10,445 bases of DNA from an uncultured Clostridium sp. (GTDB lineage Bacteria; Bacillota; Clostridia; Lachnospirales; Lachnospiraceae), in assembly GCA_938036545.1 (NCBI GenBank), contig CALHQJ010000064.1, forward strand, positions 1 to 10,445, given 5' to 3'. Shown in pieces: positions 1 to 8,578 of the stretch (its first letter is position 1; each line of letters begins with the position of its first letter). Made by a program: the position numbers and the translations under genes. A model generated the notes under the pieces. It was given only the letters and a program-made list of their open reading frames with translations, was not told the origin of the DNA and searched no databases.

Positions 1-2060
1 AGCATAGCCGTAGCCATGGTAATACCGGCAGACGGGCCGTCTTTTGGCACTGCCCCTTCTGGAATATGGATATGAATATCATGCTTTTCAAAATAATCGT
101 CTGCCACCTGGTACTTAGGCGCTACGGAACGGATATAAGTAAGGGCCGTCTGGGCAGATTCTTTCATCACGTCTCCCAACTGTCCTGTAAGCTGGAGATT
201 TCCCTTTCCAGGCATTACGTTTACTTCTATCTGTAAGGTATCTCCGCCTACACTGGTCCACGCCAGTCCCCGAACAATTCCTACCTCGTCTTCCTCATTA
301 GCGTCTGTATAAGAAACTTTCTCTTTTCCCAGGTATTTTTCCAGACTGGATTCCGTAATGCGGACTACCTGCTTCTTATTTTCCAGAAATGTTCTGGCGG
401 CTTTCCGATACAATTCTCCAATCCGGCGTTCTAAGTTTCTCACTCCTGCTTCTCTGGTGTAATTGTGAATCACTTTTTGCAGAGCTCCGTCCGTAATTGA
501 TACCTGTTCCTGAGTCAGTCCGTTTCTTTCTAACTGCTTTTTCATCAGGAAGTTTTTGGCAATATGGAATTTTTCATTTTCCGTATAGCTGGTAACCTCA
601 ATAATCTCCATACGGTCTAGCAGGGGGCCCGGAATTGTCTGGGTCGTATTGGCAGTAGCAATAAACATAACCTGTGACAAGTCGATGGGAAGTTCTACGT
701 AATGATCCCGGAATTTTACGTTCTGCTCTCCGTCCAGAACTTCCAGAAGAGCCGAAGATGTATCTCCTTTGTAATCACTGCTTACCTTATCGATCTCGTC
801 CAGCAGCATCAGCGGATTGCTGACTCCTGCCTGTCTCAGTCCGTCTACCAGGCGGCCTGGCATAGCGCCTACATAGGTTCTTCGGTGTCCCCGAATCTCC
901 GCTTCGTCCCGAACACCGCCCAGGCTGATCCGCACATACTTTTTATTTAATGCCCTTGCCACGGAACGGGCAATAGACGTCTTACCGGTTCCTGGAGGGC
1001 CTACCAGGCACAAAATGGGGCTTACGCCTTTTTCTGTCAGGCTTCTGACTGCCAGATACTCCAGGATTCTCTCCTTTACTTTTTCCAGTCCGTAATGATC
1101 TTCATTCAGAACCTCTTCTGCGTGTCTGATGTCATTATTATCTCTGGAAACCTTTTTCCACGGCAGATCCAGCAGAGTTTCGATATATGTGCGGCTTACA
1201 TTGCTTTCAGGGCTGCTGCCCGGAATCAGTTTCAACCGCCCAATTTCTTTTGCAATTTTATCTTTTACTTCTTTATCTGCCTTTAGGGTTTTCAGACGCT
1301 TTTCATATTCTTCTGCATCTGACACTGTGCTGTCTTCTCCCAGCTCTTCCCGGATAATCCGAAGCTGCTCTCGTAAAATGTAGTCTTTCTGGTTTTTATT
1401 AATTGCATCCCTTACTTTTTCCTGAAGCTCCTTCTTAATCCGAAGAATCTCCAATTCTGAAATCAGGGTATTGACTACCTTCTCATAGCGTTCTTCCAGA
1501 TCCAGGCTTTCCAGCACTTCCTGACGCATGGTATAATCCCAGGGCATCTGAATCGCAATCTGGTCTAACAGTTCTCCCAAATCTTCCAATATCATAAGGC
1601 CCGGCAGAAGCTCCTTGGCAATCCTGGGATTTTCCTTTCCAAACTCTTCCAGCTTGTCTTTAATAATTCGAATCATGGCTTCCTTGGCAGAAAGGGATAA
1701 GTCATCATCCTCTTGTTCAATTAATTCGATTTCGCCAATTAACGCCGGTTCCGTACTGTCAAAATCCAGCAGAATCCCCTTCTGCTCTCCTTCTACCATA
1801 ACCCGAATCACACCGTCCGGCAGCTTTACCAGCTGTTTAATCTTTGCCACACAGCCTACGTGGTATAAATCTTCAATAGCCGGATCTGCTGCGTCAGCCT
1901 GACGCTGGGCAACTAAAAAGGCCTGCTGCTCTCCCACCATTGCTTTTTCCATAGCTGCCTTGGATTTGGTTCTGCTGATGTCAAAATGAACGATCATTTT
2001 GGGAAGGACAGCAAGCCCCCGCAATGCAATCACCGGCATGGTAATGGTTCTGTCTTCCAT
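1..2060 (-). CDS. lon: ATP-dependent protease LonA (3' end cut off by window edge)
   Basis: Lon is a cytoplasmic AAA+ serine protease that unfolds and degrades damaged and regulatory proteins. My translation gives 686 complete codons in one frame with no break. The N-terminal substrate-binding (LAN) domain starts MEDRTITMPVIALRG. A helical region follows, then the AAA+ module with Walker A GPPGTGKT (about residues 354-361) and Walker B LLDEID (about 419-424). The protease domain is entered at the right end, and the catalytic serine in PKDGPSAG falls at about residue 677, matching Ser679 of E. coli Lon. The catalytic lysine and roughly the last 90 residues lie beyond position 1. I chose the ATG at 2060-2058 because AGGAGG (2073-2068) is 7 bases upstream. 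An earlier ATG at 2065 is only 2 bases from the AGGAGG, is out of frame and stops after 11 codons. The gene lies downstream of clpX, behind an intrinsic terminator. I see no clear promoter, CIRCE or CtsR site of its own. Confidence 0.97.
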   Translation of the reverse strand, partial: MEDRTITMPVIALRGLAVLPKMIVHFDISRTKSKAAMEKAMVGEQQAFLVAQRQADAADPAIEDLYHVGCVAKIKQLVKLPDGVIRVMVEGEQKGILLDFDSTEPALIGEIELIEQEDDDLSLSAKEAMIRIIKDKLEEFGKENPRIAKELLPGLMILEDLGELLDQIAIQMPWDYTMRQEVLESLDLEERYEKVVNTLISELEILRIKKELQEKVRDAINKNQKDYILREQLRIIREELGEDSTVSDAEEYEKRLKTLKADKEVKDKIAKEIGRLKLIPGSSPESNVSRTYIETLLDLPWKKVSRDNNDIRHAEEVLNEDHYGLEKVKERILEYLAVRSLTEKGVSPILCLVGPPGTGKTSIARSVARALNKKYVRISLGGVRDEAEIRGHRRTYVGAMPGRLVDGLRQAGVSNPLMLLDEIDKVSSDYKGDTSSALLEVLDGEQNVKFRDHYVELPIDLSQVMFIATANTTQTIPGPLLDRMEIIEVTSYTENEKFHIAKNFLMKKQLERNGLTQEQVSITDGALQKVIHNYTREAGVRNLERRIGELYRKAARTFLENKKQVVRITESSLEKYLGKEKVSYTDANEEDEVGIVRGLAWTSVGGDTLQIEVNVMPGKGNLQLTGQLGDVMKESAQTALTYIRSVAPKYQVADDYFEKHDIHIHIPEGAVPKDGPSAGITMATAM

Positions 2061-2117
2061 TTCATTTCCTCCTAATGCAACGTTCTGTCTCTAAGCGCTC
2101 TTGTTCTCTATGTTGAT

Positions 2118-2158
2118 AAAAAGGGCCATTGCATATGGTTCAATCTATGCAACAGCCC
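2118..2158 (-). terminator. Intrinsic terminator between clpX and lon
   Basis: Read on the minus strand, positions 2158-2146 pair with 2135-2123 to form a 13-bp stem (GGGC, two G-U wobbles, then TTGCATA/TATGCAA) around a 10-base loop. It is followed directly by five T (2122-2118). This is the standard Rho-independent layout. It lies just 14 bases after the clpX stop and should end most tig-clpP-clpX transcripts, so lon would depend on readthrough or on a promoter I could not identify in the 60 bases that follow. Confidence 0.8.
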
Positions 2159-2171
2159 ATATCAGGAGTAT

Positions 2172-3470
2172 TTATGCAATCTCTCCGGTTTTATCTTTCT
2201 TTAATCTGGACGTCATTTTTCTCGGAACTTCCGTATCACGGTAAACAATCTCCGGCTGGCCTTTTCCCTCGATTACGTCTTTGGTAATGGTGCAGATTCC
2301 AATGGTATCGTCAGAAGGAATCTCATACATAATGTCTGTCATTACCTTTTCAATAATGGAACGAAGGCCTCTGGCTCCTGTCTTTCTCTCTACTGCTTCT
2401 TTTGCAATGGCTGCGAGAGCGTCGTCTGTAAATTCCAGCTTTACGTCATCCAGCTCAAACAGCTTTTCGTACTGTTTGGTTAACGCATTTCTTGGCTCTG
2501 ACAAAATCTTTACCAATGCGGGCTCGTCCAGCAGTCTTAAAGAAACTACAACCGGCACACGGCCGATAAACTCCGGAATCAAACCATACTTTGTCAAATC
2601 CTGAGGCATAACCTGCTGCAGTAAATCGTCTAATTTTCTCTCATTTTTATCTACAATCTCTGCATTAAAGCCAATGGAACTGGTACTTAAACGTCCCTCA
2701 ACAATCTTTTCCAAACCGTCAAATGCGCCGCCGCAGATAAACAGAATATTGGTTGTATCAATCTGCAGAAGTTCCTGATGAGGATGCTTTCTGCCTCCCT
2801 GAGGAGGAACGCTGGCAACCGTTCCTTCCAGAATCTTTAACAGCGCCTGCTGTACGCCTTCTCCTGAAACGTCTCTGGTAATGGATACGTTTTCTGACTT
2901 TTTGGTAATCTTATCAATCTCGTCAATGTAAATAATACCGTATTCAGCCTTTGCAATATCGTAGTCTGCCGCCTGAATCAGCTTAAGAAGGATATTTTCC
3001 ACATCCTCACCTACGTAGCCTGCTTCTGTAAGGGCAGTTGCGTCTGCAATAGCAAAAGGAACGCCCAAAATTCTTGCAAGGGTCTGAGCCAGATAGGTTT
3101 TGCCGGAACCGGTAGGGCCAAGCATTAAAATGTTGCTCTTTTGAACCTCTACATCCAGCTTCTTTCTGGAGGTAATTCTCTTATAGTGGTTGTAAACGGC
3201 TACAGAAAGAACCTTTTTTGCCTCGTCCTGTCCAATTACATACTCGTCTAAAAACTCTTTTAATTCCTTGGGTTTCAGCAGGTTGATGTCATCCAGTTCG
3301 GAAGAAGTATCCAGTTCATCTCCCAGCTCTTCCTCCAAAATCTCGCCGCAAAGCTCAATACACTCATCACAGATAAATACATTATTGTTTCCGGCAATTA
3401 ATTTTCTTACCTGATCCTGGGTTTTGCCGCAGAATGAGCAGCGCACCTTTTCATCTGGTCTGATTGGCAT
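2172..3470 (-). CDS. clpX: ClpX, ATP-dependent unfoldase of the ClpXP protease
   Basis: ClpX is the AAA+ hexamer that recognises substrates, including ssrA-tagged proteins, unfolds them and threads them into ClpP. The 432-residue protein is of normal length and has every expected element. These are an N-terminal C4 zinc-binding domain (Cys11, Cys14, Cys34, Cys37), Walker A GPTGSGKT (118-125), the pore-1 loop GYVGED (151-156), Walker B IIYIDEID (179-186), the RKH loop (227-229), the ClpP-docking loop IGF (266-268) and the sensor-2 motif GAR (365-367). All key residues are intact. The ATG is preceded by AGGTGG at good spacing. The gene begins 26 bases after the clpP stop with no promoter or terminator between them, so the two are surely co-transcribed. 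Confidence 0.99.
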   Translation of the reverse strand: MPIRPDEKVRCSFCGKTQDQVRKLIAGNNNVFICDECIELCGEILEEELGDELDTSSELDDINLLKPKELKEFLDEYVIGQDEAKKVLSVAVYNHYKRITSRKKLDVEVQKSNILMLGPTGSGKTYLAQTLARILGVPFAIADATALTEAGYVGEDVENILLKLIQAADYDIAKAEYGIIYIDEIDKITKKSENVSITRDVSGEGVQQALLKILEGTVASVPPQGGRKHPHQELLQIDTTNILFICGGAFDGLEKIVEGRLSTSSIGFNAEIVDKNERKLDDLLQQVMPQDLTKYGLIPEFIGRVPVVVSLRLLDEPALVKILSEPRNALTKQYEKLFELDDVKLEFTDDALAAIAKEAVERKTGARGLRSIIEKVMTDIMYEIPSDDTIGICTITKDVIEGKGQPEIVYRDTEVPRKMTSRLKKDKTGEIA

Positions 3471-3496
3471 ATTTCCACCTTTCTTTAACGGGCCAG

Positions 3497-4078
3497 TTAA
3501 TGACTTGCAATGACTGCGTCAACCAGACCGTATTCCTTGGCTTCCAGAGCGCTCATATAGTTGTCCCGCTCTGTATCCCGTTCAATTACCTCTAAAGGCT
3601 GTCCGGTGTTGGCCGCTAATATCTCATTTAATTTCTTTTTGGTTCTTAAAATGTGATCTGCTACAATCTTAATGTCTGTTGCCTGTCCCTGGGCGCCGCC
3701 GGAAGGCTGGTGAATCATAATCTCAGCGTTTGGAAGGGCAAATCTCTTTCCCTTTGCGCCGCTGGATAACAGGAATGCACCCATGCTGGCTGCCATACCA
3801 ATGCAGACTGTAGACACGTCACATTTAATATAGTTCATGGTATCGTAAATAGCCATGCCTGCAGTAACGGAACCGCCTGGGCTGTTGATGTAGAAGTTGA
3901 TGTCTTTTCCCGGGTCTTCGGACTCTAAGAATAACAGCTGAGCCACTACCAGGCTGGCAGTCACATCATTTACTTCCTCGCCTAAAAAAACGATTCTGTC
4001 TTTTAACAGACGGGAATAAATATCATAGGAGCGCTCGCCCCTGCTGGTTGATTCAATGACATAAGGCACTAAACTCAT
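3497..4078 (-). CDS. clpP: ClpP, proteolytic subunit of Clp protease
   Basis: ClpP forms the 14-subunit serine-protease chamber that works with ClpX (and with ClpC or ClpA where present). The 193-residue sequence is full length. The catalytic triad is visible as Ser98 in GMAASMG, His123 in MIHQPSGG and Asp172 in RDTERDNYMSA. The oxyanion-hole region INSPGGSV (65-72) is also present. The N-terminus MSLVPYVIE resembles other ClpP proteins with a short propeptide removed on assembly. AAAGGAG sits upstream of the ATG at suitable spacing. It lies between tig (137-base gap) and clpX (26-base gap) on one strand, the common Firmicutes order. Only a single CtsR-like half site (TTTGAC on the minus strand, near 4117-4122) is visible, so CtsR control is not supported. 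Confidence 0.99.
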   Translation of the reverse strand: MSLVPYVIESTSRGERSYDIYSRLLKDRIVFLGEEVNDVTASLVVAQLLFLESEDPGKDINFYINSPGGSVTAGMAIYDTMNYIKCDVSTVCIGMAASMGAFLLSSGAKGKRFALPNAEIMIHQPSGGAQGQATDIKIVADHILRTKKKLNEILAANTGQPLEVIERDTERDNYMSALEAKEYGLVDAVIASH

Positions 4079-4097
4079 GTTTTTACTCCTTTCTTGT

Positions 4098-4180
4098 ACG
4101 GCTGCGTTTTGCTGCCGTCAAATAACAGGAAGTTGCAGGCAGGAGACCTGACTGTTAGGCGTCTTCCTTTCTGCAACTTC
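4098..4180 (-). other. Two stem-loops in the tig-clpP spacer
   Basis: The 137-base spacer holds a perfect 10-bp inverted repeat, GAAGTTGCAG (4129-4138) and CTGCAACTTC (4171-4180), with a 32-base loop that contains a small nested CAGG-AGA-CCTG hairpin. A second shorter stem, ACGGC (4098-4102) with GCCGT (4114-4118), lies nearer clpP. Neither is followed by a T-run on the minus strand, so they do not look like simple terminators. They could be RNase processing sites or stabilisers that set the ratio of tig to clpP message; that role is inferred. Confidence 0.5.
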
Positions 4181-4215
4181 TCCATGTGGTACTTAAGACC
4201 TGAGCGTTGGACAAA

Positions 4216-5502
4216 TTAAACCAGCTTTGCCTCTGCTACCAGGAAGTCTACTGCTTCCTGAACAGCCAGATCTTTCTTCATCTGTTCTTTTTCAAACTCA
4301 CCCATGTATTCTTTCAGCTTTTCAACTTCCATCTTGTAAGCGTCAGCCATCTTCTGAAGTTCTTCGTCTACACGCTCATCGGAAATCTGGATGTTCTCAG
4401 CTGCTGCTACTGCCTCTAATACCAGTCTGGTCTGGATTCTGCGTACTGCCTGAGGTTTCATCTGCTCCTTTAAGGTATCTACGGTCATACCGGTATACTT
4501 CATATACTGGTCAAATGGAATACCCTGGCTCTGCATTCTCTGTGCAGTATCCTGAAGCATGTTCATTACCTCATTGTCTACCATAGCGTCCGGAAGATCC
4601 ATAGATGCGTTGGCAACAACCTTCTCTACTATGTGGTTCTCATTCTCAGCTGCTGCTGCTTTTTCTTTCTTCTCAGCCAGCTTCTTGCGGGTGTCTTCTT
4701 TATACTCGTCTAAGGTTTCAAACTCAGATACTTCACTTGCGAACTCATCATTTAACTCTGGAAGTTCTTTTACCTTGATTTCCTTTACAGTTACCTTAAA
4801 CATTGCCGGCTTATCAGCCAGTTCCTTTGCATGGTACTCTGCCGGGAAAGTTACGTTTACTTCGCACTCTTCGCCAATATTCTTGCCGATTAACTGCTCT
4901 TCAAAGGTATCGATGAAGGAGTGGGAACCAATGGTTAACGGATAGTCTGTGCCCTTGCCGCCTTCAAATGGCTTGCCGTCAATAAATCCTTCAAAATCTA
5001 CTACAGTCTGGTCGCCGTCTTCTACTGCTCTGTCTTCTACAGATACCAGTCTTGCATTCTGATCCTGAACTTTCTTCAGTTCTTTCTCTACATCCTCATC
5101 GGTTACAGCTGCATCTGCCTTCTCTACTTCAATGCCCTTGTACTCGCCTAAGGTAACCTCTGGCTTAACTGCTACAGTAGCGGTATAAATGAAATCCTTG
5201 CCCTTTTCAATCTGGGTAATATCGATCTCAGGTCTGGAAACGATCTCCAGGCCGCTTTCTTTCATGGCGTCCGGATAGCTTGCGTCGATAGCCTCATTCG
5301 CAGCATCCTCGTAGAATACGCCTGCGCCGTACATCTTCTCGATCATGGCCTGCGGAGCCTTTCCTTTACGGAAACCTGGAATGTTGAATCTGTTTTTATT
5401 CTTGTCATAGGCTGCCTTAACTGCCTTATCAAACTGCTCAGCCGGTACTTCCACGGTCAGCTTCGCCATGTTCTTTTCTAACTTCTCTACTTGTAAACTC
5501 AT
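4216..5502 (-). CDS. tig: Trigger factor, ribosome-associated chaperone and prolyl isomerase
   Basis: Trigger factor docks at the ribosomal exit tunnel and holds nascent chains. The protein is 428 residues, normal for the family. The N-terminal ribosome-binding domain carries the signature GFRKGKAP (43-50). An FKBP-type prolyl isomerase domain follows (about 160-245, with VVDFEGFIDGKPFEGG and YPLTIGSHSFIDTFEEQLIG). The rest is the long helical C-terminal chaperone domain, rich in Lys, Glu and Ala. The open frame extends 21 codons further upstream to 5565. The start at 5502 is chosen because AAGGAGG lies about 10 bases before it, homology begins at MSLQVEKLEKNMAKLTVEV, and 5565 coincides with the predicted transcription start. 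It heads the tig-clpP-clpX unit and has its own promoter at 5572-5580. Confidence 0.97.
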   Translation of the reverse strand: MSLQVEKLEKNMAKLTVEVPAEQFDKAVKAAYDKNKNRFNIPGFRKGKAPQAMIEKMYGAGVFYEDAANEAIDASYPDAMKESGLEIVSRPEIDITQIEKGKDFIYTATVAVKPEVTLGEYKGIEVEKADAAVTDEDVEKELKKVQDQNARLVSVEDRAVEDGDQTVVDFEGFIDGKPFEGGKGTDYPLTIGSHSFIDTFEEQLIGKNIGEECEVNVTFPAEYHAKELADKPAMFKVTVKEIKVKELPELNDEFASEVSEFETLDEYKEDTRKKLAEKKEKAAAAENENHIVEKVVANASMDLPDAMVDNEVMNMLQDTAQRMQSQGIPFDQYMKYTGMTVDTLKEQMKPQAVRRIQTRLVLEAVAAAENIQISDERVDEELQKMADAYKMEVEKLKEYMGEFEKEQMKKDLAVQEAVDFLVAEAKLV

Positions 5503-5528
5503 AATATGGGTTCCTCCTTGAATAATAT

Positions 5529-5560
5529 GTGAACCGCCATTTCTCCACAGGGCGTTACAC
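5529..5560 (-). other. Stem-loop at the 5' end of the tig leader
   Basis: Positions 5529-5538 and 5551-5560 form an imperfect stem (8 of 10 positions pair) around a 12-base loop. With transcription predicted to start near 5565, this hairpin would sit at the very 5' end of the tig message, just ahead of the ribosome binding site. Such leaders often protect mRNA from decay; that role here is inferred. Confidence 0.4.
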
Positions 5561-5571
5561 TTCAAGGTACG

Positions 5572-5580
5572 ATTATATCA
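5572..5580 (-). promoter_or_regulatory. Extended -10 promoter for tig
   Basis: On the minus strand the sequence reads TGATATAAT, a perfect TATAAT (5577-5572) with the TGn extension (5580-5578). No good -35 box is present at 17-18 bases (best match about 3 of 6), which is usual for extended -10 promoters. Transcription would start near 5565, about 60 bases before the tig ATG. Confidence 0.7.
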
Positions 5581-5633
5581 TAAGAAATACGTAAATACCA
5601 GTCCTATTTTTCTTTTAATTATAAAATTTTACG

Positions 5634-5683
5634 TAACAATTCAGAACGGCGGGAAATCTGGTGAAAAAAGTCGTGGAATCTCC
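5634..5683. repeat. Decayed partial copy of the palindromic element at 8414-8565
   Basis: This stretch matches the left part of the cloverleaf element in the same order. TAACAATTCAGAACG (5634-5648) matches its outer arm at 12 of 15 positions. GAAATCTGG, a run of A and G(T/C)CGT follow, and then the identical 9-mer GGAATCTCC (5675-5683; 8503-8511 in the element). The right outer arm is missing, so this copy can no longer form the full fold. I aligned it by eye. Confidence 0.5.
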
Positions 5684-5685
5684 AC
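5664..5685 (-). terminator. Probable terminator after the SIMPL-domain gene
   Basis: On the minus strand GTGGA-GAT-TCCAC (5685-5673) forms a short 5-bp hairpin. Three bases later comes a run of six T (5669-5664). It sits 17 bases after the stop of the lipoprotein gene and ahead of the tig promoter. The stem is short, so it may be only partly efficient. It overlaps the decayed repeat copy, so a repeat may have supplied it. Confidence 0.45.
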
Positions 5686-5701
5686 TGCTGCAAATTTGCA
5701 A

Positions 5702-6487
5702 TTATCTCGGCTTAATCTGAAAACTTACGGTTATTTGTGCTTCAATCTCCAGTTCTCCCGCCTCTACGCTCATGGCAGTTCCTGCCCCTTCCGACTCTGC
5801 TGCCGCCAGCATATCTGCCTTTGCGTTAGTTGCGGCATAGCGTACAGTCGGCTCGTCTCCATACTCGCTGATGCTTTTTACTTCCAAAACCTGAAATCCT
5901 CCTGCCTCTCCCATGGCTTCTGCTTTTTCCTTAGCAGCAGCCACGGCATCTTTCAGCGCCTCCTCATAAGCCCCGTCATAGTCGCTGCACATATATTTTA
6001 CATACTCAATGGAATTAACGCCTGCCGAAACCGTTCCTCCCAGCAGGATCCCTACCTGTTCCATCGGAACGCCGGAAACCGTTATCCGGGTATTCATCTC
6101 ATATCCTGTCAATACCTGTCCACCTTCCTCTGTCCAGCTGTATCTGGGATATAAATCGTAGCCGGAAGTCTGAATAGACGTTTCTTCGATTCCCTGTGAT
6201 TTTAAATATTCCAGGGCTTTGCTTAAGGCTTCTTCATTTTTCTTCTGGCAGCCAGCCGCCTCCTTATCTTCTGAGCGGACGCTTAAGGACAGCTCTGCCA
6301 CATCCGGCACGGCCCGTACCGTCGCCCTGCTCTGTACGGTCACCTGTCCGTCTTCCTCGCCCTGATACTGGTGAACGCTGAATTCCTGTGGAAACACCAC
6401 GCTGCTGTCTGTTCCTGCTGTACATCCTGCTGCCGACAACGCCATGATGCATGCCAGACCTGCTGCATATTGTTTTTTTATCTTCAT
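5702..6487 (-). CDS. SIMPL-domain (DUF541) lipoprotein
   Basis: The 261-residue protein begins with a short basic segment, a hydrophobic stretch and a lipoprotein-like cleavage site SAAGC (Cys22). It is therefore predicted to be exported and lipid-anchored to the outer face of the membrane; the -3 residue is Ala rather than the preferred Leu, so this is likely but not certain. Residues about 48-258 form a SIMPL/DUF541 domain, recognised by VTVQSRATVRAVPDVAELSL, GYDLYPRYSW, GYEMNTRITV, AGVNSIEYVKYMCSDYD and a following Ala/Glu-rich helix. The biochemical function of this family in Firmicutes is not established. The ATG has AAGGAGG 7 bases upstream. It lies 95 bases downstream of the 596-residue membrane protein on the same strand, so readthrough co-expression is likely. 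Its ribosome binding site lies in a perfect hairpin (6492-6539). Confidence 0.9.
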   Translation of the reverse strand: MKIKKQYAAGLACIMALSAAGCTAGTDSSVVFPQEFSVHQYQGEEDGQVTVQSRATVRAVPDVAELSLSVRSEDKEAAGCQKKNEEALSKALEYLKSQGIEETSIQTSGYDLYPRYSWTEEGGQVLTGYEMNTRITVSGVPMEQVGILLGGTVSAGVNSIEYVKYMCSDYDGAYEEALKDAVAAAKEKAEAMGEAGGFQVLEVKSISEYGDEPTVRYAATNAKADMLAAAESEGAGTAMSVEAGELEIEAQITVSFQIKPR

Positions 6488-6491
6488 ATAA

Positions 6492-6539
6492 AAACCTCCT
6501 TATCCTGACAGTATTTCTACTTTCATTATAAGGAGGTTT
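6492..6539 (-). promoter_or_regulatory. Hairpin that can mask the ribosome binding site of the SIMPL gene
   Basis: In the minus-strand RNA, AAACCTCCTTAT (6539-6528) is the exact complement of ATAAGGAGGTTT (6503-6492), separated by 24 bases. The downstream arm is the Shine-Dalgarno sequence itself and ends 4 bases before the ATG. A transcript coming from the upstream gene would thus fold the AAGGAGG into a 12-bp helix and be poorly translated. The T-run GGTTTTT that follows means weak terminator activity is an alternative. Confidence 0.55.
6525..6530 (-). promoter_or_regulatory. Possible -10 box (TATAAT) between the two envelope genes
   Basis: A perfect TATAAT reads at 6530-6525 on the minus strand. 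It lacks a TGn extension and no good -35 box is visible at 16-18 bases. If used, transcription would start near 6518, downstream of the masking arm at 6528-6539, so this transcript would keep a free ribosome binding site. Confidence 0.35.
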
Positions 6540-6582
6540 CCATTTTTTTGTTTTTCTTTTCTCTTAAAAAGTCTTTACAACT

Positions 6583-8373
6583 TTAGAAAGCCTGTGATTC
6601 TTCAGGTTCCGGTTCTGCTGCGGCAGCCTGGCTCTCCGGTGCCTTTTGTGGCTCCTGGCCTTTTTCAATCTTTTCTACGGATACCACACTGGCAGTAGTC
6701 ATTCCTTCTTCTGGTCCAGTGAAGGTAAAGGAAATCTCGTCTCCTGCCTCTAAGAACGGCAGACGTTGGGAGACCGTCACAAGAGCTGTATAAACTGTCT
6801 CCTCACCTTCCAGGGTAAAGTAATAACAGGTATTGCCGGAAACTACCACATCTGCCACTGCCTCTATCCTGCCGGACACAGTCTTCTCATCCTTTGGAAT
6901 AGCTATGGTATCATCTTCCAGATTCAAAGCTGTGCGGTAATTGCGCCTTGCTTCGTCAATGGTTGCGCCAGTACCTACAATCTGGTATTGAGCCACGTCT
7001 ACAAATGCATACATCTTAACCAATCCTGCCGCATCTTTTAAGGAAATAAAGTAGGTTGGCCGGTCTGAAATATTTAAAAGCAGCGGGAAGGTAGCCGTAT
7101 ATTTTAAATGCTGAACCTGACCCTGGGCAGAATCCATGGCAGAATATTCTGTTGCGCCGGGTACAGGATAAAACCTGGTTTCCTTAGTTCTTAAGTTTAC
7201 TAAAACAAATCCAATATTGGACTCGTCTGCCGTAACGGAAGACATACCCGTATACAGATATACGTCATCATTAATAGCCAGATAGTTATAACCATATGTG
7301 GTTCTGCGGACGCCCTTCTGACCAAAAATAGAGTTTAAATAGCCGTTCTGGAATCGTCCGTTATCATCCAGCTGTTGGATAATCATATTGGAGTTGTAAA
7401 GCTGATCGATCCACTGGGGCACGTCTTCCTTGGCATAATACTGACTTTCTCCGGTACATGCATTTACTAAAACTGCTCCGGAAATATCCTTGCCGTTCCA
7501 CCATCCAATCTGATAGGTAATAGTAGGCGCTACCCAGTAAGGAGTCCCTTCATCATCAATCTCAAAGGATACCTGATCAAACATTTTGGTAGGGTAAGCA
7601 AACCGCAGATAACGGTAGATATTACGGAAAAAGTATTCGCTTGGGGAATATCTCATGCCGGATTCCAGCCATACCAGCTCGGTATCCTGAGTTACCATGT
7701 TTACTGTAATATAAGCCGGAAGGCCATTTTTCTGGTTCAGCAGCCATTTTATCGGATCGGCATAAGCTAATGGCGTCACCCTGTAAGGAGAACCGTGGTA
7801 GTTAATTTGAGTATAATTTTCCTGAATCTCAAACTGGGAAACCAGTTCCGACATTTCGCCCAACTTTCTGCTGCCCAGTCTAGATGCCGTATCCTTATCT
7901 ACCACCGGAATCTGGTTCATGTTTAACTCGGAGACGTCTTCCGTAAAATCACCATCTGTAATGGTAATTAAATCGCGATAACGGGAAGCATTGAAAAACT
8001 GGATTCCCACCACAGAAGCCACTGCCATAAAGCCGATTAAAGCGGCGATTAAAATAAATCCGTACTTCAATGGTTTTGCCAGGTTAATGGGTTCTGCCGG
8101 CTCATCCGGATTGGCCCCATATATGGGAGCTCCGGTCAGAGGATCGTGTCCCACAACTACGGTACGGTGACGCTGCCCCAAAGTGGAAAAGAAATTTTTC
8201 ACATAAGTCAGGAAGTTCACCACTAATACAATCAGAATCGAAATAATCAGAAAGATAATAAAGTTCTGATCGTGGAAATTGACTGCCGGAAGCATCGTAT
8301 AGAAAAGCAGGAAAATCAGTATCGCTGATACCAGAATCCTCCCCAGAACCGATGCAAACTTGTTACGTTTCAT
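6583..8373 (-). CDS. Membrane-anchored protein of unknown function with large extracytoplasmic domain
   Basis: I do not recognise a named function for this 596-residue protein. Three hydrophobic segments are visible: about 11-30, 38-57 and 104-125. A charged linker (58-103) with many Pro and Gly residues lies between the second and third. The remaining 470 residues are predicted to lie outside the membrane. They contain repeated beta-hairpin-like units: TPYWVAPTI...GAVLVNACTGES (277-310), DVYLYTG...GFVLVNLRTKE (370-398) and PTYFISLKD...KMYAFVDVAQ (439-462). These resemble the style of PepSY-type domains, but that is an impression from the pattern. Residues 500-570 look like a small beta-barrel, and the tail (575-596) is low-complexity Gln/Pro/Glu/Ala. 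AAGGAGAG precedes the ATG. It is followed by the SIMPL lipoprotein gene, which suggests a shared envelope role. Its probable leader contains the cloverleaf palindrome. Confidence 0.9.
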   Translation of the reverse strand: MKRNKFASVLGRILVSAILIFLLFYTMLPAVNFHDQNFIIFLIISILIVLVVNFLTYVKNFFSTLGQRHRTVVVGHDPLTGAPIYGANPDEPAEPINLAKPLKYGFILIAALIGFMAVASVVGIQFFNASRYRDLITITDGDFTEDVSELNMNQIPVVDKDTASRLGSRKLGEMSELVSQFEIQENYTQINYHGSPYRVTPLAYADPIKWLLNQKNGLPAYITVNMVTQDTELVWLESGMRYSPSEYFFRNIYRYLRFAYPTKMFDQVSFEIDDEGTPYWVAPTITYQIGWWNGKDISGAVLVNACTGESQYYAKEDVPQWIDQLYNSNMIIQQLDDNGRFQNGYLNSIFGQKGVRRTTYGYNYLAINDDVYLYTGMSSVTADESNIGFVLVNLRTKETRFYPVPGATEYSAMDSAQGQVQHLKYTATFPLLLNISDRPTYFISLKDAAGLVKMYAFVDVAQYQIVGTGATIDEARRNYRTALNLEDDTIAIPKDEKTVSGRIEAVADVVVSGNTCYYFTLEGEETVYTALVTVSQRLPFLEAGDEISFTFTGPEEGMTTASVVSVEKIEKGQEPQKAPESQAAAAEPEPEESQAF

Positions 8374-8413
8374 AATTTGTTACTCTCCTTTATGGATAAT
8401 GTGAATAATTTCA

Positions 8414-8565
8414 TAACGGTTCAGGACGATGTGAAAATCTGGCGGGAAAAGCCGTATCAAGCTTGTTTGTAAACAGATTTTCCCACCAGATTTCACATCG
8501 GAGGAATCTCCGCATCTTCTTGTCCGGCCAAGCCGGACAAGAAGATGCACCGTCCTGAACCGTTA
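8414..8565. repeat. Nested palindromic (cloverleaf) element, 152 bp
   Basis: Four stems nest within one another. Outer stem A: TAACGGTTCAGGACG (8414-8428) pairs perfectly with 8551-8565 over 15 bp. Arm B: 8428-8450 pairs with 8478-8499, about 22 bp with one mismatch and one bulge. Arm C: CGGAG (8499-8503) pairs with CTCCG (8508-8512). Arm D: 8512-8528 pairs perfectly with 8532-8548 over 17 bp around a 3-base CAA loop. Almost every base is paired. There is no open frame of note and no transposase. The ends are TA...TA, as in many non-autonomous IS630/mariner-type elements, but a palindromic TA cannot prove a target duplication. The element lies between the 596-residue gene (40 bases from its ATG) and the divergent ssrA. 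Confidence 0.85.
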
Positions 8566-8578
8566 CATAATTTTATTT